Assembly (NCBI RefSeq): GCF_029894335.1
Contig: NZ_JARXZC010000054.1
Location: forward strand, 1 to 35,928
Source of the DNA: Kitasatospora sp. MAP5-34
Lineage (GTDB): Bacteria; Actinomycetota; Actinomycetes; Streptomycetales; Streptomycetaceae
Direction: 5' to 3'
Length of the DNA stretch: 35,928 nt
Under the pieces are notes generated by a model. That model worked only from the letters and a program-made list of their open reading frames with translations. It did no database searches and was not told where the DNA came from. Both the position numbers and the translations under genes were made by a program. Positions 8,079 to 15,626 of the stretch are shown piece after piece (position 1 is the stretch's first letter; each line of letters begins with the position of its first letter).

Positions 8079-8905
8079 GCTGCCACTTCCTCAAGGAAGG
8101 CCTGGACGGCTCGTTCGACGAACCATGGCTGGTCGTACTGCGGGCGCATCCCGGCCCAGGGGACGCTGACCACGCTGATGTTCGGCAGCCGGCCGGGAAC
8201 GGCGTGCCGCTGATTCACCAACTGCGAGAGTTCGCCGTAGAGATGAAGCTGAGGTCCGGTCAACCGGGCGGTCTCCGGGCCGAGATCGAGGCCGGCCAGC
8301 AGGCCGAGACCCCGGGCGATCCGGGCGGCGGCGGGGCTGCCGTCCGGCCCACCCAGCCCGCTCGGCCCGGCAGGCCCGGCGGCCCGGTCGTCCGGTTCGG
8401 GCTGCGGTGAGCCGGCCGGGGTGACCCGTTGTTCGAGCAGCTGCAGCGCGGCGGACAGGTCGCCCGCCTCGGCCGGCCCGACGATCTCCGCCAGCCGGGC
8501 GTCCAGCACCCCGTCGACCCGGCACGGCGACGAGATCAGCAAGGCGGGCAGCTGCCGGAAGCCGGGCCGGGAGAGCAGGGAGAGCGCGGTGGCCCCGCCG
8601 AGCGCGGCGCCACCGACCAGGTCGAGCGGCCCCGACTCGCGGAGCACCGTCGCCCAGCGGGCCGCGAGGCCCGCGAGGGCCGCGCCCGGCTCCCGGCCGA
8701 TGCCCGCCGCGAGCTCCTCGCCCAGCAGCGAGAGCGTGTCGTAGACCGTGACCTGGTAACCGGCCCGGACCAGCATCTCGGTCACCGGGGTGAAGAACGC
8801 GCCGCCGTCCCAGACCGGCATGGCCGGGGAGAGGATGGCGGCGTGCTTCCCGCCCGCACCGAAGACGCTGCGAACGGGAGCGCTGCCGGGGACGGGAGTA
8901 CTCAT
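8075..8905 (-). CDS. Alpha/beta-hydrolase-like protein lacking the nucleophile serine
   Basis: The 276-residue protein looks like an alpha/beta-hydrolase: an early strand with HAAILSPAMPVWDGGAFFTPVTEML, VTVYDTLSLLGEE, then PLDLVGGAALGGATALSLL where the nucleophile elbow should be. The expected G-x-S-x-G reads G-A-A-L-G (99-103), so Ala101 replaces Ser. A proline/glycine-rich low-complexity insertion follows (about residues 165-195), then a C-terminal SVVSVPWAGMRPQYDQPWFVERAVQAFL resembling the His-containing end of hydrolases but with no clear His. It probably binds a ligand or partner, or works without the classical triad. It starts at ATG 8905 in an ATGA overlap with the aldolase and ends in a GTGA overlap with the fusion gene. 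Assignment to the fold is by pattern only. Confidence 0.65.
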   Translation of the reverse strand: MSTPVPGSAPVRSVFGAGGKHAAILSPAMPVWDGGAFFTPVTEMLVRAGYQVTVYDTLSLLGEELAAGIGREPGAALAGLAARWATVLRESGPLDLVGGAALGGATALSLLSRPGFRQLPALLISSPCRVDGVLDARLAEIVGPAEAGDLSAALQLLEQRVTPAGSPQPEPDDRAAGPAGPSGLGGPDGSPAAARIARGLGLLAGLDLGPETARLTGPQLHLYGELSQLVNQRHAVPGRLPNISVVSVPWAGMRPQYDQPWFVERAVQAFLEEVAA

Positions 8906-9837
8906 GCGGCCGACACCACCTGGGCGAGCGCCGCAGCGGCGGCGAACTGGTCCACGATGTCCTGGTTCCCGAGCCGGGCCCGGTGCTCCACCGCGAGGTC
9001 GAACCAGCCGAGCAGCAGATCGGGCAGCGGCAGTTCGGGGGCGGACTCGGCCACCCGGCCGGCCAGCAGCTCGGCCAGCCCGAGCGCGCTCCCGAGGTCG
9101 TACGCCGCGCCGGGATCCCGGCGGGTCAGGTAGGCGAGCCACTGCTCGGTGGGGAGGTTGCCCGGCCCCTTGCCCATGCCGAGGACCGAGGAGTCGATCC
9201 AGGTGGCACCCGCCTCGACGGCGGCTATCGAGTTGGCCAGGGCCAGCCCGAGGTTGTTGTGCGGGTGCAGGCCGATGGCGCAGGGCACCACGTGGCCGAC
9301 GGAGGTGACCAGCCGACGCGTCTCGTCGGGGGTCAGACTGCCGTTGGAGTCGGCCAGGTAGACGACGTCGGTGCCGTACTCGGCCGCCTCGGCGGCCGCG
9401 TGCACGAGCGTGCGCCGGTCCTGCTGGGTGACCCTGGTGAAGTTGACCGCGACGGTGAAACCGAGCGCCTTCGCGGTTCTCACCGTCTCCAGGCCGTCGG
9501 CCATGTCCGCCGCGTTGACGCAGATCCGTACTAACCGTGCGCCTGCCTCGTACATCTGCCCCAGGTCGTCCCGGTCGATGTTCTTCGGATGCAGGATCAT
9601 GCCGACCCGCTCCGGCCCCACCACCTCGGCGACGGCACGGATGTACTCGTCGTCACCGCGCCCGGTGGGCCCGATGCCCGGGACCGGCTTGAAGGAGCCC
9701 TTGCGGTAGGCGATCTCCACCCACTCCAGGCCGGCCTTGACGCTCAGCTCGGCGTGGGCCAGTGCATAGTCGCGCGGGAAGGAGAAGTTGTTGCGATACC
9801 CTCCGTCGCGCAGAGTGACATCAATATTGGTGAGCAC
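8902..9837 (-). CDS. DRE-TIM aldolase, 4-hydroxy-2-oxovalerate aldolase-like
   Basis: The 311-residue protein begins LTNIDVTLRDGGYRNNFSF, the DxTLRDGG metal/substrate motif of DRE-TIM metallolyases, and carries IGLHPHNNLGLALANSIAAVEAG, whose HxHN supplies the divalent-metal ligands. GMGKGPGNLPTEQWL follows, as in 4-hydroxy-2-oxovalerate aldolases. It should cleave a 4-hydroxy-2-oxo acid to pyruvate and an aldehyde, or catalyse the reverse. It is shorter than the MhpE/DmpG type (about 340), with a reduced C-terminal helical part. No acylating aldehyde dehydrogenase partner (DmpF) is in the window. The start is GTG 9837, preceded by CGAGGAGA with good spacing; the longer upstream frame has no support. 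It is followed by ATGA overlap with the hydrolase-like gene. Confidence 0.87.
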   Translation of the reverse strand: MLTNIDVTLRDGGYRNNFSFPRDYALAHAELSVKAGLEWVEIAYRKGSFKPVPGIGPTGRGDDEYIRAVAEVVGPERVGMILHPKNIDRDDLGQMYEAGARLVRICVNAADMADGLETVRTAKALGFTVAVNFTRVTQQDRRTLVHAAAEAAEYGTDVVYLADSNGSLTPDETRRLVTSVGHVVPCAIGLHPHNNLGLALANSIAAVEAGATWIDSSVLGMGKGPGNLPTEQWLAYLTRRDPGAAYDLGSALGLAELLAGRVAESAPELPLPDLLLGWFDLAVEHRARLGNQDIVDQFAAAAALAQVVSAA

Positions 9838-10021
9838 GTGTCTCCTCGGATGACGGGAAGCCCGGTCCCCGGGGTGGGACGCGGCCTTCGCCGGTGCTTG
9901 CGCGCGGTCGGCTGGTGGCCTGTGCGCGGGGGGCGCCGGGGGATCGTCCCGGTACGCCCCGGTGGGCCGGGGTGGCACGGCGGTCGGGTCCCGGTACCGC
10001 CCCGACCTCGGACGAGCCGGG
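9838..10021 (-). other. 184-bp gap inside the operon
   Basis: The gap between the tautomerase and the aldolase holds no supported gene. It contains two copies of GTACCGGGAC and several GC-rich short inverted repeats, and ends with the aldolase ribosome binding site (CGAGGAGA). It could hold a second promoter or a processing site that sets the enzyme operon apart from the tautomerase; nothing decisive is visible. Confidence 0.4.
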
Positions 10022-10219
10022 TCAGGCCTTGGCCGCGCGGTCGGCCAGCGTCTCGCCGGCGATCGACCAGCTGTCGGTGGCGACCTCACCGATGGTGACC
10101 CAGACGGACTCCGGCTTGCCGCCGGTGACCCGCACGTAGGTGTCGGTGAGCTCGCGGACGAGCTCCCGCTTCTGCTCGGCGGTCTTTCCCGGGGTCTGCA
10201 CGACCTGGATGAGCGGCAT
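10022..10219 (-). CDS. 4-oxalocrotonate tautomerase-family protein
   Basis: The 65-residue protein starts MPLIQVVQTPGKTAEQKREL, giving the N-terminal Pro (after Met removal) that is the catalytic base of the tautomerase superfamily. GGKPESVWVTIGEVATDSWSIAG matches the strand and loop that close the active site. The length is typical of a single-module 4-OT (about 62). ATG 10219 was chosen because it places Pro second and has AGAGGAGA just upstream; an in-frame start nine codons earlier would bury the Pro. It lies between the LysR gene and the aldolase on the same strand, so it probably isomerises an enol/oxo intermediate of the same pathway. Confidence 0.9.
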   Translation of the reverse strand: MPLIQVVQTPGKTAEQKRELVRELTDTYVRVTGGKPESVWVTIGEVATDSWSIAGETLADRAAKA

Positions 10220-10232
10220 GGCGGATCTCCTC

Positions 10233-10245
10233 TGACGAAGCGTCA
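10233..10245. promoter_or_regulatory. LysR-type T-N11-A dyad in the tautomerase leader
   Basis: TGACGAAGCGTCA is a 5-bp inverted repeat with 3-nt spacer that fits the T-N11-A form of LysR-type binding sites. It sits only 14 bases upstream of the tautomerase ATG, just before its ribosome binding site. It could be an operator or a small leader hairpin. The motif is short and common, so the call is weak. Confidence 0.3.
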
Positions 10246-10374
10246 ACTACGCGCCCCGGAAGTTGCGGTAGGGCGCGCGATGGACCAGCGGGCGGACGTG
10301 ATTTCGCGCCCCTCGGTATGGATCAACTTCATCAGCGGACGGCACACTCATCAAGAACCGGTTAGCGCTCGCAC

Positions 10375-10393
10375 CGATCGACGGGATCGATCG
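10375..10393. promoter_or_regulatory. Inverted repeat between lysR and the tautomerase gene
   Basis: CGATCGA-CGGGA-TCGATCG is a perfect 7-bp inverted repeat with a 5-nt spacer, about 60 bases after the LysR stop and 155 before the tautomerase start. It may be an operator for the LysR protein or a weak terminator for its gene. The surrounding 235-bp gap has no other supported feature. Confidence 0.4.
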
Positions 10394-10454
10394 ATCGGGA
10401 GCATGGGTGAGTGCTCTGTGCGGTGGGTCGGGCCGGCCGTGCGTCGGGGGGCGG

Positions 10455-11360
10455 TCAGGCCGAGGTGCCGGTCAGCAGGTCGTACGCCGCCTGGCAGGCC
10501 GCGACCAGCAGGCGCAGCCGGTCGGGCCGCATGTCCGGCCGGACGGCCAGCCGGACGGGGACGGCCACGCCGTCCCCGGCGAACTCCCGGAAGGCGATCC
10601 TCCTGGTCGCCGCGCCGGTGGCGTTCGCCGCGTAGAGGACGGTCCACGCCCCTTCGCCCATCGCCATCTCCGCCAGCGTGTCCTGCTGCGTGGTGAACGG
10701 CGGGCCCATGATCGGGCGGAAGCCGGCTTCGGCGCAGGCGGTGACGACGAGGTCGTACAGCGCGGCGTTGCGCTCACGCGGGACGATCCGCAGCGGCAGG
10801 TCCCGCAGTTGGGCGAGCGAGACGGCGGACTGCTCGGCGAGCTGGTGCGAGGCGGGCAGCGCGGCCACCAGCCGGTCCTCCCAGAGCCGCAGCAACCGCA
10901 GGCCCGGGACGGTGGTGACACCACGGAGGAAGGCGCCGTCCAGCTGCCCGGTCCGCACCCGCTCGATCCGCGCGTCGCGTTCGAGGTTGCTGAACCGCAC
11001 CTTGAGGTCCGGACCGTGCGCCGCGACGGCGTCCAGGAAGAGGTCCAGGCGGCTGCCCAGGCTGCTGCCGGTGCCCAGCAGCAGGGCGTCGGTGAGCGGG
11101 GCGGCGAGTGAGCGGGCCTCCGCGATCAGGGCGTCGCCGGCGGCCAGCACCGCGCGGGCCCGGGGCAGCAAGCGCCGGCCGGACGGTGAGAGCGCGACCG
11201 TACGGCTGGAACGCTCGAACAGGTTGACCCCGAGTTCGCGCTCCAGGCGCCGGACCTGCTGGCTGACCGTGGACTGGACGATGTGCAGCCGTTCGGCCGC
11301 ACGGCCGAAGTGCAGTTCCTCCGCCACCATGACGAAGTACTGCAACTGCCTTATCTCCAC
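10455..11360 (-). CDS. LysR-family transcriptional regulator
   Basis: The 301-residue protein has the standard layout: an N-terminal winged helix-turn-helix (MEIRQLQYFVMVAEELHFGR, AAERLHIVQSTVSQQVRRLE, then LGVNLFERSSRTVALSPSG) and a C-terminal effector domain from about residue 90 with RLLRLWEDRLVAALPASHQLAEQSAVSLAQL. The start is GTG 11360. It lies upstream of, and codirectional with, the tautomerase-aldolase-fusion operon. This is unusual, because LysR genes are often divergent from their targets, but the location still makes it the obvious regulator. The effector is probably a pathway acid (inference). Confidence 0.93.
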   Translation of the reverse strand: MEIRQLQYFVMVAEELHFGRAAERLHIVQSTVSQQVRRLERELGVNLFERSSRTVALSPSGRRLLPRARAVLAAGDALIAEARSLAAPLTDALLLGTGSSLGSRLDLFLDAVAAHGPDLKVRFSNLERDARIERVRTGQLDGAFLRGVTTVPGLRLLRLWEDRLVAALPASHQLAEQSAVSLAQLRDLPLRIVPRERNAALYDLVVTACAEAGFRPIMGPPFTTQQDTLAEMAMGEGAWTVLYAANATGAATRRIAFREFAGDGVAVPVRLAVRPDMRPDRLRLLVAACQAAYDLLTGTSA

Positions 11361-11836
11361 CGCCTGCCCCCGTCTTCGCCCGGCCGATCGAAGGACCCGG
11401 CGATCCTCCGCCTTTCATCCAGCTACCAAGCTAGCCCCCGGGCCACCAGGCAGACAGATTGCCCCGCCCTCCGTGGCACGACCTCGTCAACTCCGGGCAC
11501 CCCGTCCCACCGAGGGGGTGAAAACCATCCGGACGGCGCACTCGCGGCGCGCACGGCGCGCACTCGGGTATGAGGGGCGCACAGTGGACATAGTCATTCA
11601 CCGGCGTGATCAGACCCTGACCGGGGCTGCGCCCAGACCGGTGAATGCTTGGCAAAGATGGGTAAATCCCTGACGGACCTGGAGAATTCATGCTTCTCTG
11701 CTGCTGAATCTCCAGCCGGAATCCTTCCTTCCACGGTCGGCCGCGCCAGGGACCGCACAGCCTCGAACAGCCTCGCTATCGGCCGAGTCGGATGCTGCAC
11801 GGCGGGCGCGTACGGAGCTGAAACGCGGAGCCCAGC
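11361..11836. promoter_or_regulatory. Divergent intergenic region with an inverted repeat
   Basis: The 476-bp gap separates the minus-strand LysR gene from the plus-strand DUF2617 gene and must hold promoters for both. A perfect 10-bp inverted repeat, CATTCACCGG (11595-11604) and CCGGTGAATG (11638-11647), spans 33 nt and is the clearest possible regulator site. A second imperfect dyad (GGAGAATTCA near 11691, TGAATCTCC near 11707) lies nearer DUF2617. I see no believable gene: short open frames here have no ribosome binding site or family features. Confidence 0.5.
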
Positions 11837-12616
11837 ATGCTCACCACATTGCAGACCTCCTACACGGACACCCGCGCCGGCGACCTGGCGTGGTGCCTGG
11901 GCGGCGACCCGCTGCCCGCGCTCGCGGTGCGCAACCTGAGACTCGACAACCTCAACAACCTCAACCTTGAGAGCCTCGACCTCGAACAGGTCGGCCCCGA
12001 AAGCTTCGAGGGCGTCGAACCCCTCGGGAGTCTCAAGAACCTCGACGCCCTGAACGAACTCGACAGCCTCGGCGGACTCCACGGACTCGACACCAGACGT
12101 AACGCTGGACGCGACACCGGACGCGACACCGGACGTAACGCCGGACGTAACGCCGGACGCGGCTCCGACCCCGACGCCCCCCCGACGACCGGCGGGACGC
12201 TGCAACTGCGGCTGCTCGGCGCCTCGCACCAGGTCATCCTGGCGGCCGGGCCCGGCCAGTGCCTGGAGACCGTGGCCTGTCTGCCGGGCCGGCAGACCCC
12301 GCTGCCGGCCCGGGTCGCCAAGCAGGTCGCGGGCTGGGAGTACGAGTTCGCGGCCCGGATCGAGGAGTTGCCGCCGCACATCTTCGCCGCGCGCGCCCAG
12401 GAGTTGCTGACGCTGGTGGACGGTCACCCGCACGCGCTCGCCGGGATCTTCCCGGGCGATCCGAGCGCCTTCACCGCCCTGGTCGCGCACGGCGACCGGA
12501 ACCGGGTGCTCTGGCGCACCTGGCACGCGTACCCGCAGGAAGGGCGGTTGGTGTGCACCCGATCCTCGCTCGTGGTGCGCAGCGGCCCGGGCGACGCCGA
12601 AGGGCCCGGCCGGTAA
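11837..12616 (+). CDS. DUF2617 family protein with a repeat-built insertion
   Basis: The 259-residue protein begins MLTTLQTSYTDTRAGDLAWC and ends with a conserved domain containing LQLRLLGASHQVIL, PGRQTPLPARVAKQV, WEYEFAARIEELPPHIF, DGHPHALAGIFPG and WRTWHAYPQEG, which I recognise as DUF2617. The family is usually around 170 residues. Here about 85 extra residues (31 to 117) separate the first strand from LQLRLLG. They consist of a Leu/Asn/Asp-rich stretch of NL, LD and SL pairs followed by tetrapeptides of the form G-R-N/D-A/T. The start has GGAG upstream. It lies upstream of the spermidine-synthase-like gene on the same strand. Function is unknown. The insertion is in frame and ends cleanly, so it is probably translated. 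Confidence 0.85.
   Translation: MLTTLQTSYTDTRAGDLAWCLGGDPLPALAVRNLRLDNLNNLNLESLDLEQVGPESFEGVEPLGSLKNLDALNELDSLGGLHGLDTRRNAGRDTGRDTGRNAGRNAGRGSDPDAPPTTGGTLQLRLLGASHQVILAAGPGQCLETVACLPGRQTPLPARVAKQVAGWEYEFAARIEELPPHIFAARAQELLTLVDGHPHALAGIFPGDPSAFTALVAHGDRNRVLWRTWHAYPQEGRLVCTRSSLVVRSGPGDAEGPGR
12095..12166 (+). repeat. Six 12-bp tandem repeats inside the DUF2617 gene
   Basis: Six units in register: AGACGTAACGCT, GGACGCGACACC twice, GGACGTAACGCC twice and GGACGCGGCTCC. Each unit encodes four residues (R-R-N-A, G-R-D-T, G-R-D-T, G-R-N-A, G-R-N-A, G-R-G-S). The unit length is a multiple of three, so gain or loss of units keeps the frame. Confidence 0.9.
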
Positions 12617-12705
12617 CTCGTGCTGATGAAGCGTCAACCCACTGCGGTGCACTGTCCGTCGAATGGGTGCAGCTATCCACAGCGTGTGTCGCCTAGCGTT
12701 TGTTC

Positions 12706-14463
12706 ATGATCAACCATCGTGGGGGTCCCCCCGGCCGAAGGGTGGGGGAGGGTCCACCCGTCCAGCCGGGCGTCAACGCCGAAGATCCTGCCCTGCCTGG
12801 CAAGACCGGAAGACGGACCGCCCGAGCCGGGCGCGACGCCCCGACCGGCACCTCGACCGGCGCCTCGCCCCGAGCGGGCCGCCGCCGACGGATACACCCC
12901 CGGGCGGCCCGGCCGCTGGTGCTGCTCGCCGCGTTCGTCTGTGCGGCGTGCGGCCTGGTGTACGAACTCGAACTGGTAGCCCTGGGCGGCTACTTGCTCG
13001 GCGACTCGATGACCCAGACCTCGCTCGTGCTGTCCGTCATGGTGTTCGCGATGGGTGTCGGCTCGCTGCTCGCCAAGCGGCTCACCCGCCGCCCGGCGAC
13101 CTCTTTCGCGCTGGTCGAATGCGCGCTGGCCCTGGTCGGCGGGATCTCCGTACTGGCGCTGTACTCCTGCTGGGCCTGGCTCGACCGGTACCGGGCCGCC
13201 ACCGCCGGACTGGTCGGGATGACCTTCGCGATCGGCACCCTGATCGGCGCCGAGATCCCGCTGCTGATGACTCTCATCCAACGCATCCGCCGCGAGGACG
13301 CGGGCCGCGCCGCAGCCGACCTGTTCGCCGCCGACTACGTGGGCGCCCTGATCGGCGGCCTGGCCTTCCCCTTCCTGCTGCTGCCCGCCTTCGGGCAGGC
13401 GACCGGCGCCCTGCTGACCGGCGCGGTGAACGCGCTGGCAGGGGCGGCCGTGGTGCTCTGGCTGTTCCGCGACGAGCCGCCGCCGCGCGCCCGGCTGCTG
13501 CTCTGGACGGGATGCGGGCTGGTGCTGATCACCCTCGCGGTGGCCGCCGCCTGCACCGGCGCGATCGAACGCGCCGCGCGCCACGCGCTGTACGGCGCCC
13601 AGGTCCGGTTCGCGACCCAGACCCGGCAGCAGGAGATCGTCCTCGTCGGCGGGGTGGCCCTGGACCCCGGCGCCACCCCCCGGGTGCCGCCGCAGCGGAC
13701 CGGGCCCGACGCACCGCTGGAGCTCTTCCAGGACGGCCGGCTGACGGTCTGCGGGCCGGACGAGTACCGCGAGCACGAAGCACTGGTCCACCCCGCGCTG
13801 GCGGCGGGACCGACCGGCCGGGTACTGGTCCTCGGCGGGAACGGGCTGGCCCTGCGCGAGGTGCTGCGGCACCCGTCGGTGCAGTCGGTGCTGGTGGTCG
13901 AGCCGGACCCGGCGCTGCCGGCCCTGGTCCGGAGCGATCCCGCACTCGCCGAGCTCAGCGAGCGGGCCTACGAGGACCCGCGCGTCCAGCTGGTGACCGG
14001 GGAGCCGCTGGAGTGGCTGCGAGCACCCGCCGGCCCACCCGACGCGACCGGCCTGTTCGACGTGATCGTCTCGGACCTGCCGGGCCCGGGCGACGGGCGT
14101 AGTACGGCGTACGAGTCGGAGGAGTTCTACGGGCTCGCCGCCCGCCACCTGGCACCCCGGGGACGGCTGGCGGTCCGGAGCGGTCCGGTCGGCCCGGGCC
14201 TCTGGGCGGCCGAGGCCGGGGTACGGACCACCGGGCTGCAAACCGTCCCCTACGAGGCGGCGACCGGCCCCCGGCACTGCCCGCGCAGCCCGGACACCAC
14301 CGAGACCTTCATCCTGGCCGCCCGCGAGCAGCCGGTCCTCGCCCTCGCCGACGACACCACGGCACCACGCTCCGTGACCGCCGACGACCTGCGCACGTCC
14401 GCCGAACGCCTCGCCGCCCAGCGCCCGGCCGAACTGCCCGCACCGCGCACCCTGCTCGGCTGA
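12706..14463 (+). CDS. Membrane protein with C-terminal spermidine-synthase-like domain
   Basis: From ATG 12706 the protein has 585 residues. An Arg/Pro-rich cytoplasmic head is followed by about seven hydrophobic segments (from RPLVLLAAFVCAACGLVYEL to about residue 285) and then a methyltransferase-fold domain. Its nucleotide loop reads VLVLGGNGLALREVL and VLVVEPDPAL, and FDVIVSDLPGPG holds the acidic residue used by aminopropyltransferases. The GGGDG typical of SpeE is shortened to GGNG, so true spermidine synthesis is uncertain. These membrane SpeE-like proteins are widespread in Streptomyces. No ribosome binding site precedes ATG 12706, while TAGCGT sits 7 bases upstream, so a leaderless transcript is possible. 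It follows DUF2617 by 89 bases. Confidence 0.82.
   Translation: MINHRGGPPGRRVGEGPPVQPGVNAEDPALPGKTGRRTARAGRDAPTGTSTGASPRAGRRRRIHPRAARPLVLLAAFVCAACGLVYELELVALGGYLLGDSMTQTSLVLSVMVFAMGVGSLLAKRLTRRPATSFALVECALALVGGISVLALYSCWAWLDRYRAATAGLVGMTFAIGTLIGAEIPLLMTLIQRIRREDAGRAAADLFAADYVGALIGGLAFPFLLLPAFGQATGALLTGAVNALAGAAVVLWLFRDEPPPRARLLLWTGCGLVLITLAVAAACTGAIERAARHALYGAQVRFATQTRQQEIVLVGGVALDPGATPRVPPQRTGPDAPLELFQDGRLTVCGPDEYREHEALVHPALAAGPTGRVLVLGGNGLALREVLRHPSVQSVLVVEPDPALPALVRSDPALAELSERAYEDPRVQLVTGEPLEWLRAPAGPPDATGLFDVIVSDLPGPGDGRSTAYESEEFYGLAARHLAPRGRLAVRSGPVGPGLWAAEAGVRTTGLQTVPYEAATGPRHCPRSPDTTETFILAAREQPVLALADDTTAPRSVTADDLRTSAERLAAQRPAELPAPRTLLG
12720..12752 (+). repeat. Streptomyces GGGGGTCCCCCC-type short repeat
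   Basis: The sequence TGGGGGTCCCCCCGG, CGAAGG-type loop and TGGGGGAGGG resemble a short palindromic element found in many copies across Streptomyces genomes, normally between genes. Here it falls just after the chosen start codon of the SpeE-like gene, so either the element is translated or the true start differs. Recognition is from memory. Confidence 0.5.
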
Positions 14464-14590
14464 GGGCGACCGCTCCGAGCACTCCGGCGGACGCTCCTGG
14501 ACTGCCGAGGTGCGCCGGTCGGGCTACCGGGGTGTACCAACCTGACGGCAACACTCGGTACCGGGGAGACGGGTGGGTAGGCTCGCAGAC

Positions 14591-15589
14591 ATGGAGCATG
14601 AGGTTGTCGTCCCGCTGCCGGCCGCCGTCGTCCAGCAGGCCCTGCAGGATCCGGCCCTGCTGGCCCGCTGCGTACCCGGGCTGAGCACCGATACCGCGAC
14701 CGGCGACGGGCAGGAGAGCACCGGCCGACTGCGGGTGCGGATCGGTACGTCCACGATCACGTACCGGGGTCTGCTCTCGTTGATCCCGGGCCGGGAGGGC
14801 GTGCTGACCGCCTTCGCCGAGGGCGAGGAGGTGCGCGGCAGCGGAGAGGCGACGGCCACCGTGCGGCTCGCGCTGGCGGCCGGCGACGCCGGTGACGAGG
14901 ACAGCAGCTCGATCCTCCGGTTCACCTGCGACCTGAGCGCGACCGGACGGCTGACGGAGTTCGACACCGCCACCCTGGCCGTGGCCGGGCGGCGGCTGCT
15001 CGACCGGTTCGGCGCCGCGCTGGCCGCCGAGGCGGGCGACGCCGAACCGCCGACCGCGACCGTGGTGTACCTGGAGGACCACGCCGCCGCGAACTTCGGC
15101 GGCGATCTGGACGACGATCTGGCCGACCTGATCTCCTTCTCGGACGACGACCTGCCCGGGGGCCCGGAGGCCACCGGCGGCGCCGACGCGTCGGACAGCC
15201 CGGACACCGCCGACGACCTGCCGGAGCTGACCGGCTTCCCGGAGCTGTCCGAGGTGCCGAAGATCCCCGACTCCCCGGGCGACCTCGGCTACGGCCTCCG
15301 GCCCGATCCGGCTGCCACCGATCCGATGCTGGAGGGTCCGGTCCGCCGCAGCATCGTCGGCCGTTCGGCGGAGGAGGTCGACCACGCCCCGCCGCGCGGC
15401 CGGTACGCCCCCGCGCTGCCCGCCCGGAGCGCCCGGGCCCGGGCCGCGACCCGCTGGGGCGGCACCGAGGCCGGACCGGTGGTCGGCGGGCCGCTGAGCG
15501 ACCGAAGCGCGATGCCCTGGGTGATCGGCGGCGGAGTCGCCCTGCTGGGCGGCGCGGTGGTCCTGGTCCGCGCGCTGCGTAGGCGGTAA
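14591..15589 (+). CDS. CoxG/SRPBCC-family protein with C-terminal membrane anchor
   Basis: The 332-residue protein starts MEHEVVVPLPAAVVQQAL, the first strand and helix of the CoxG (carbon monoxide dehydrogenase subunit G)/SRPBCC lipid-binding fold, with LARCVPGL and the later LTEFDTATLAVAGRRLLDRFGAAL also typical. From about residue 155 it is an acidic, Pro-rich, presumably disordered linker (many D and E, for example DLPELTGFPELSEVPKIPD). It ends in one hydrophobic helix plus a basic tail (WVIGGGVALLGGAVVLVRALRRR), suggesting tail anchoring with the domain in the cytoplasm. ATG 14591 is preferred over an upstream GTG because it sits at the start of the fold. No CO dehydrogenase genes are nearby, so the role is unknown. 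Confidence 0.78.
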   Translation: MEHEVVVPLPAAVVQQALQDPALLARCVPGLSTDTATGDGQESTGRLRVRIGTSTITYRGLLSLIPGREGVLTAFAEGEEVRGSGEATATVRLALAAGDAGDEDSSSILRFTCDLSATGRLTEFDTATLAVAGRRLLDRFGAALAAEAGDAEPPTATVVYLEDHAAANFGGDLDDDLADLISFSDDDLPGGPEATGGADASDSPDTADDLPELTGFPELSEVPKIPDSPGDLGYGLRPDPAATDPMLEGPVRRSIVGRSAEEVDHAPPRGRYAPALPARSARARAATRWGGTEAGPVVGGPLSDRSAMPWVIGGGVALLGGAVVLVRALRRR

Positions 15590-15626
15590 GACCCGCGCAC
15601 GGCTCGGGGGCCTAGACTTAACGCTC

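Noticed and set aside
12095..12166. A CRISPR array
   Set aside because: The 12-bp units are contiguous without spacers and stay in the reading frame of DUF2617, so they are a coding tandem repeat.
12624..12638. TGATGAAGCGTCAAC resembling the tautomerase leader sequence at 10233-10247
   Set aside because: A 14-of-15 match between two places in a 36-kb window is expected by chance, so I do not claim a shared operator.
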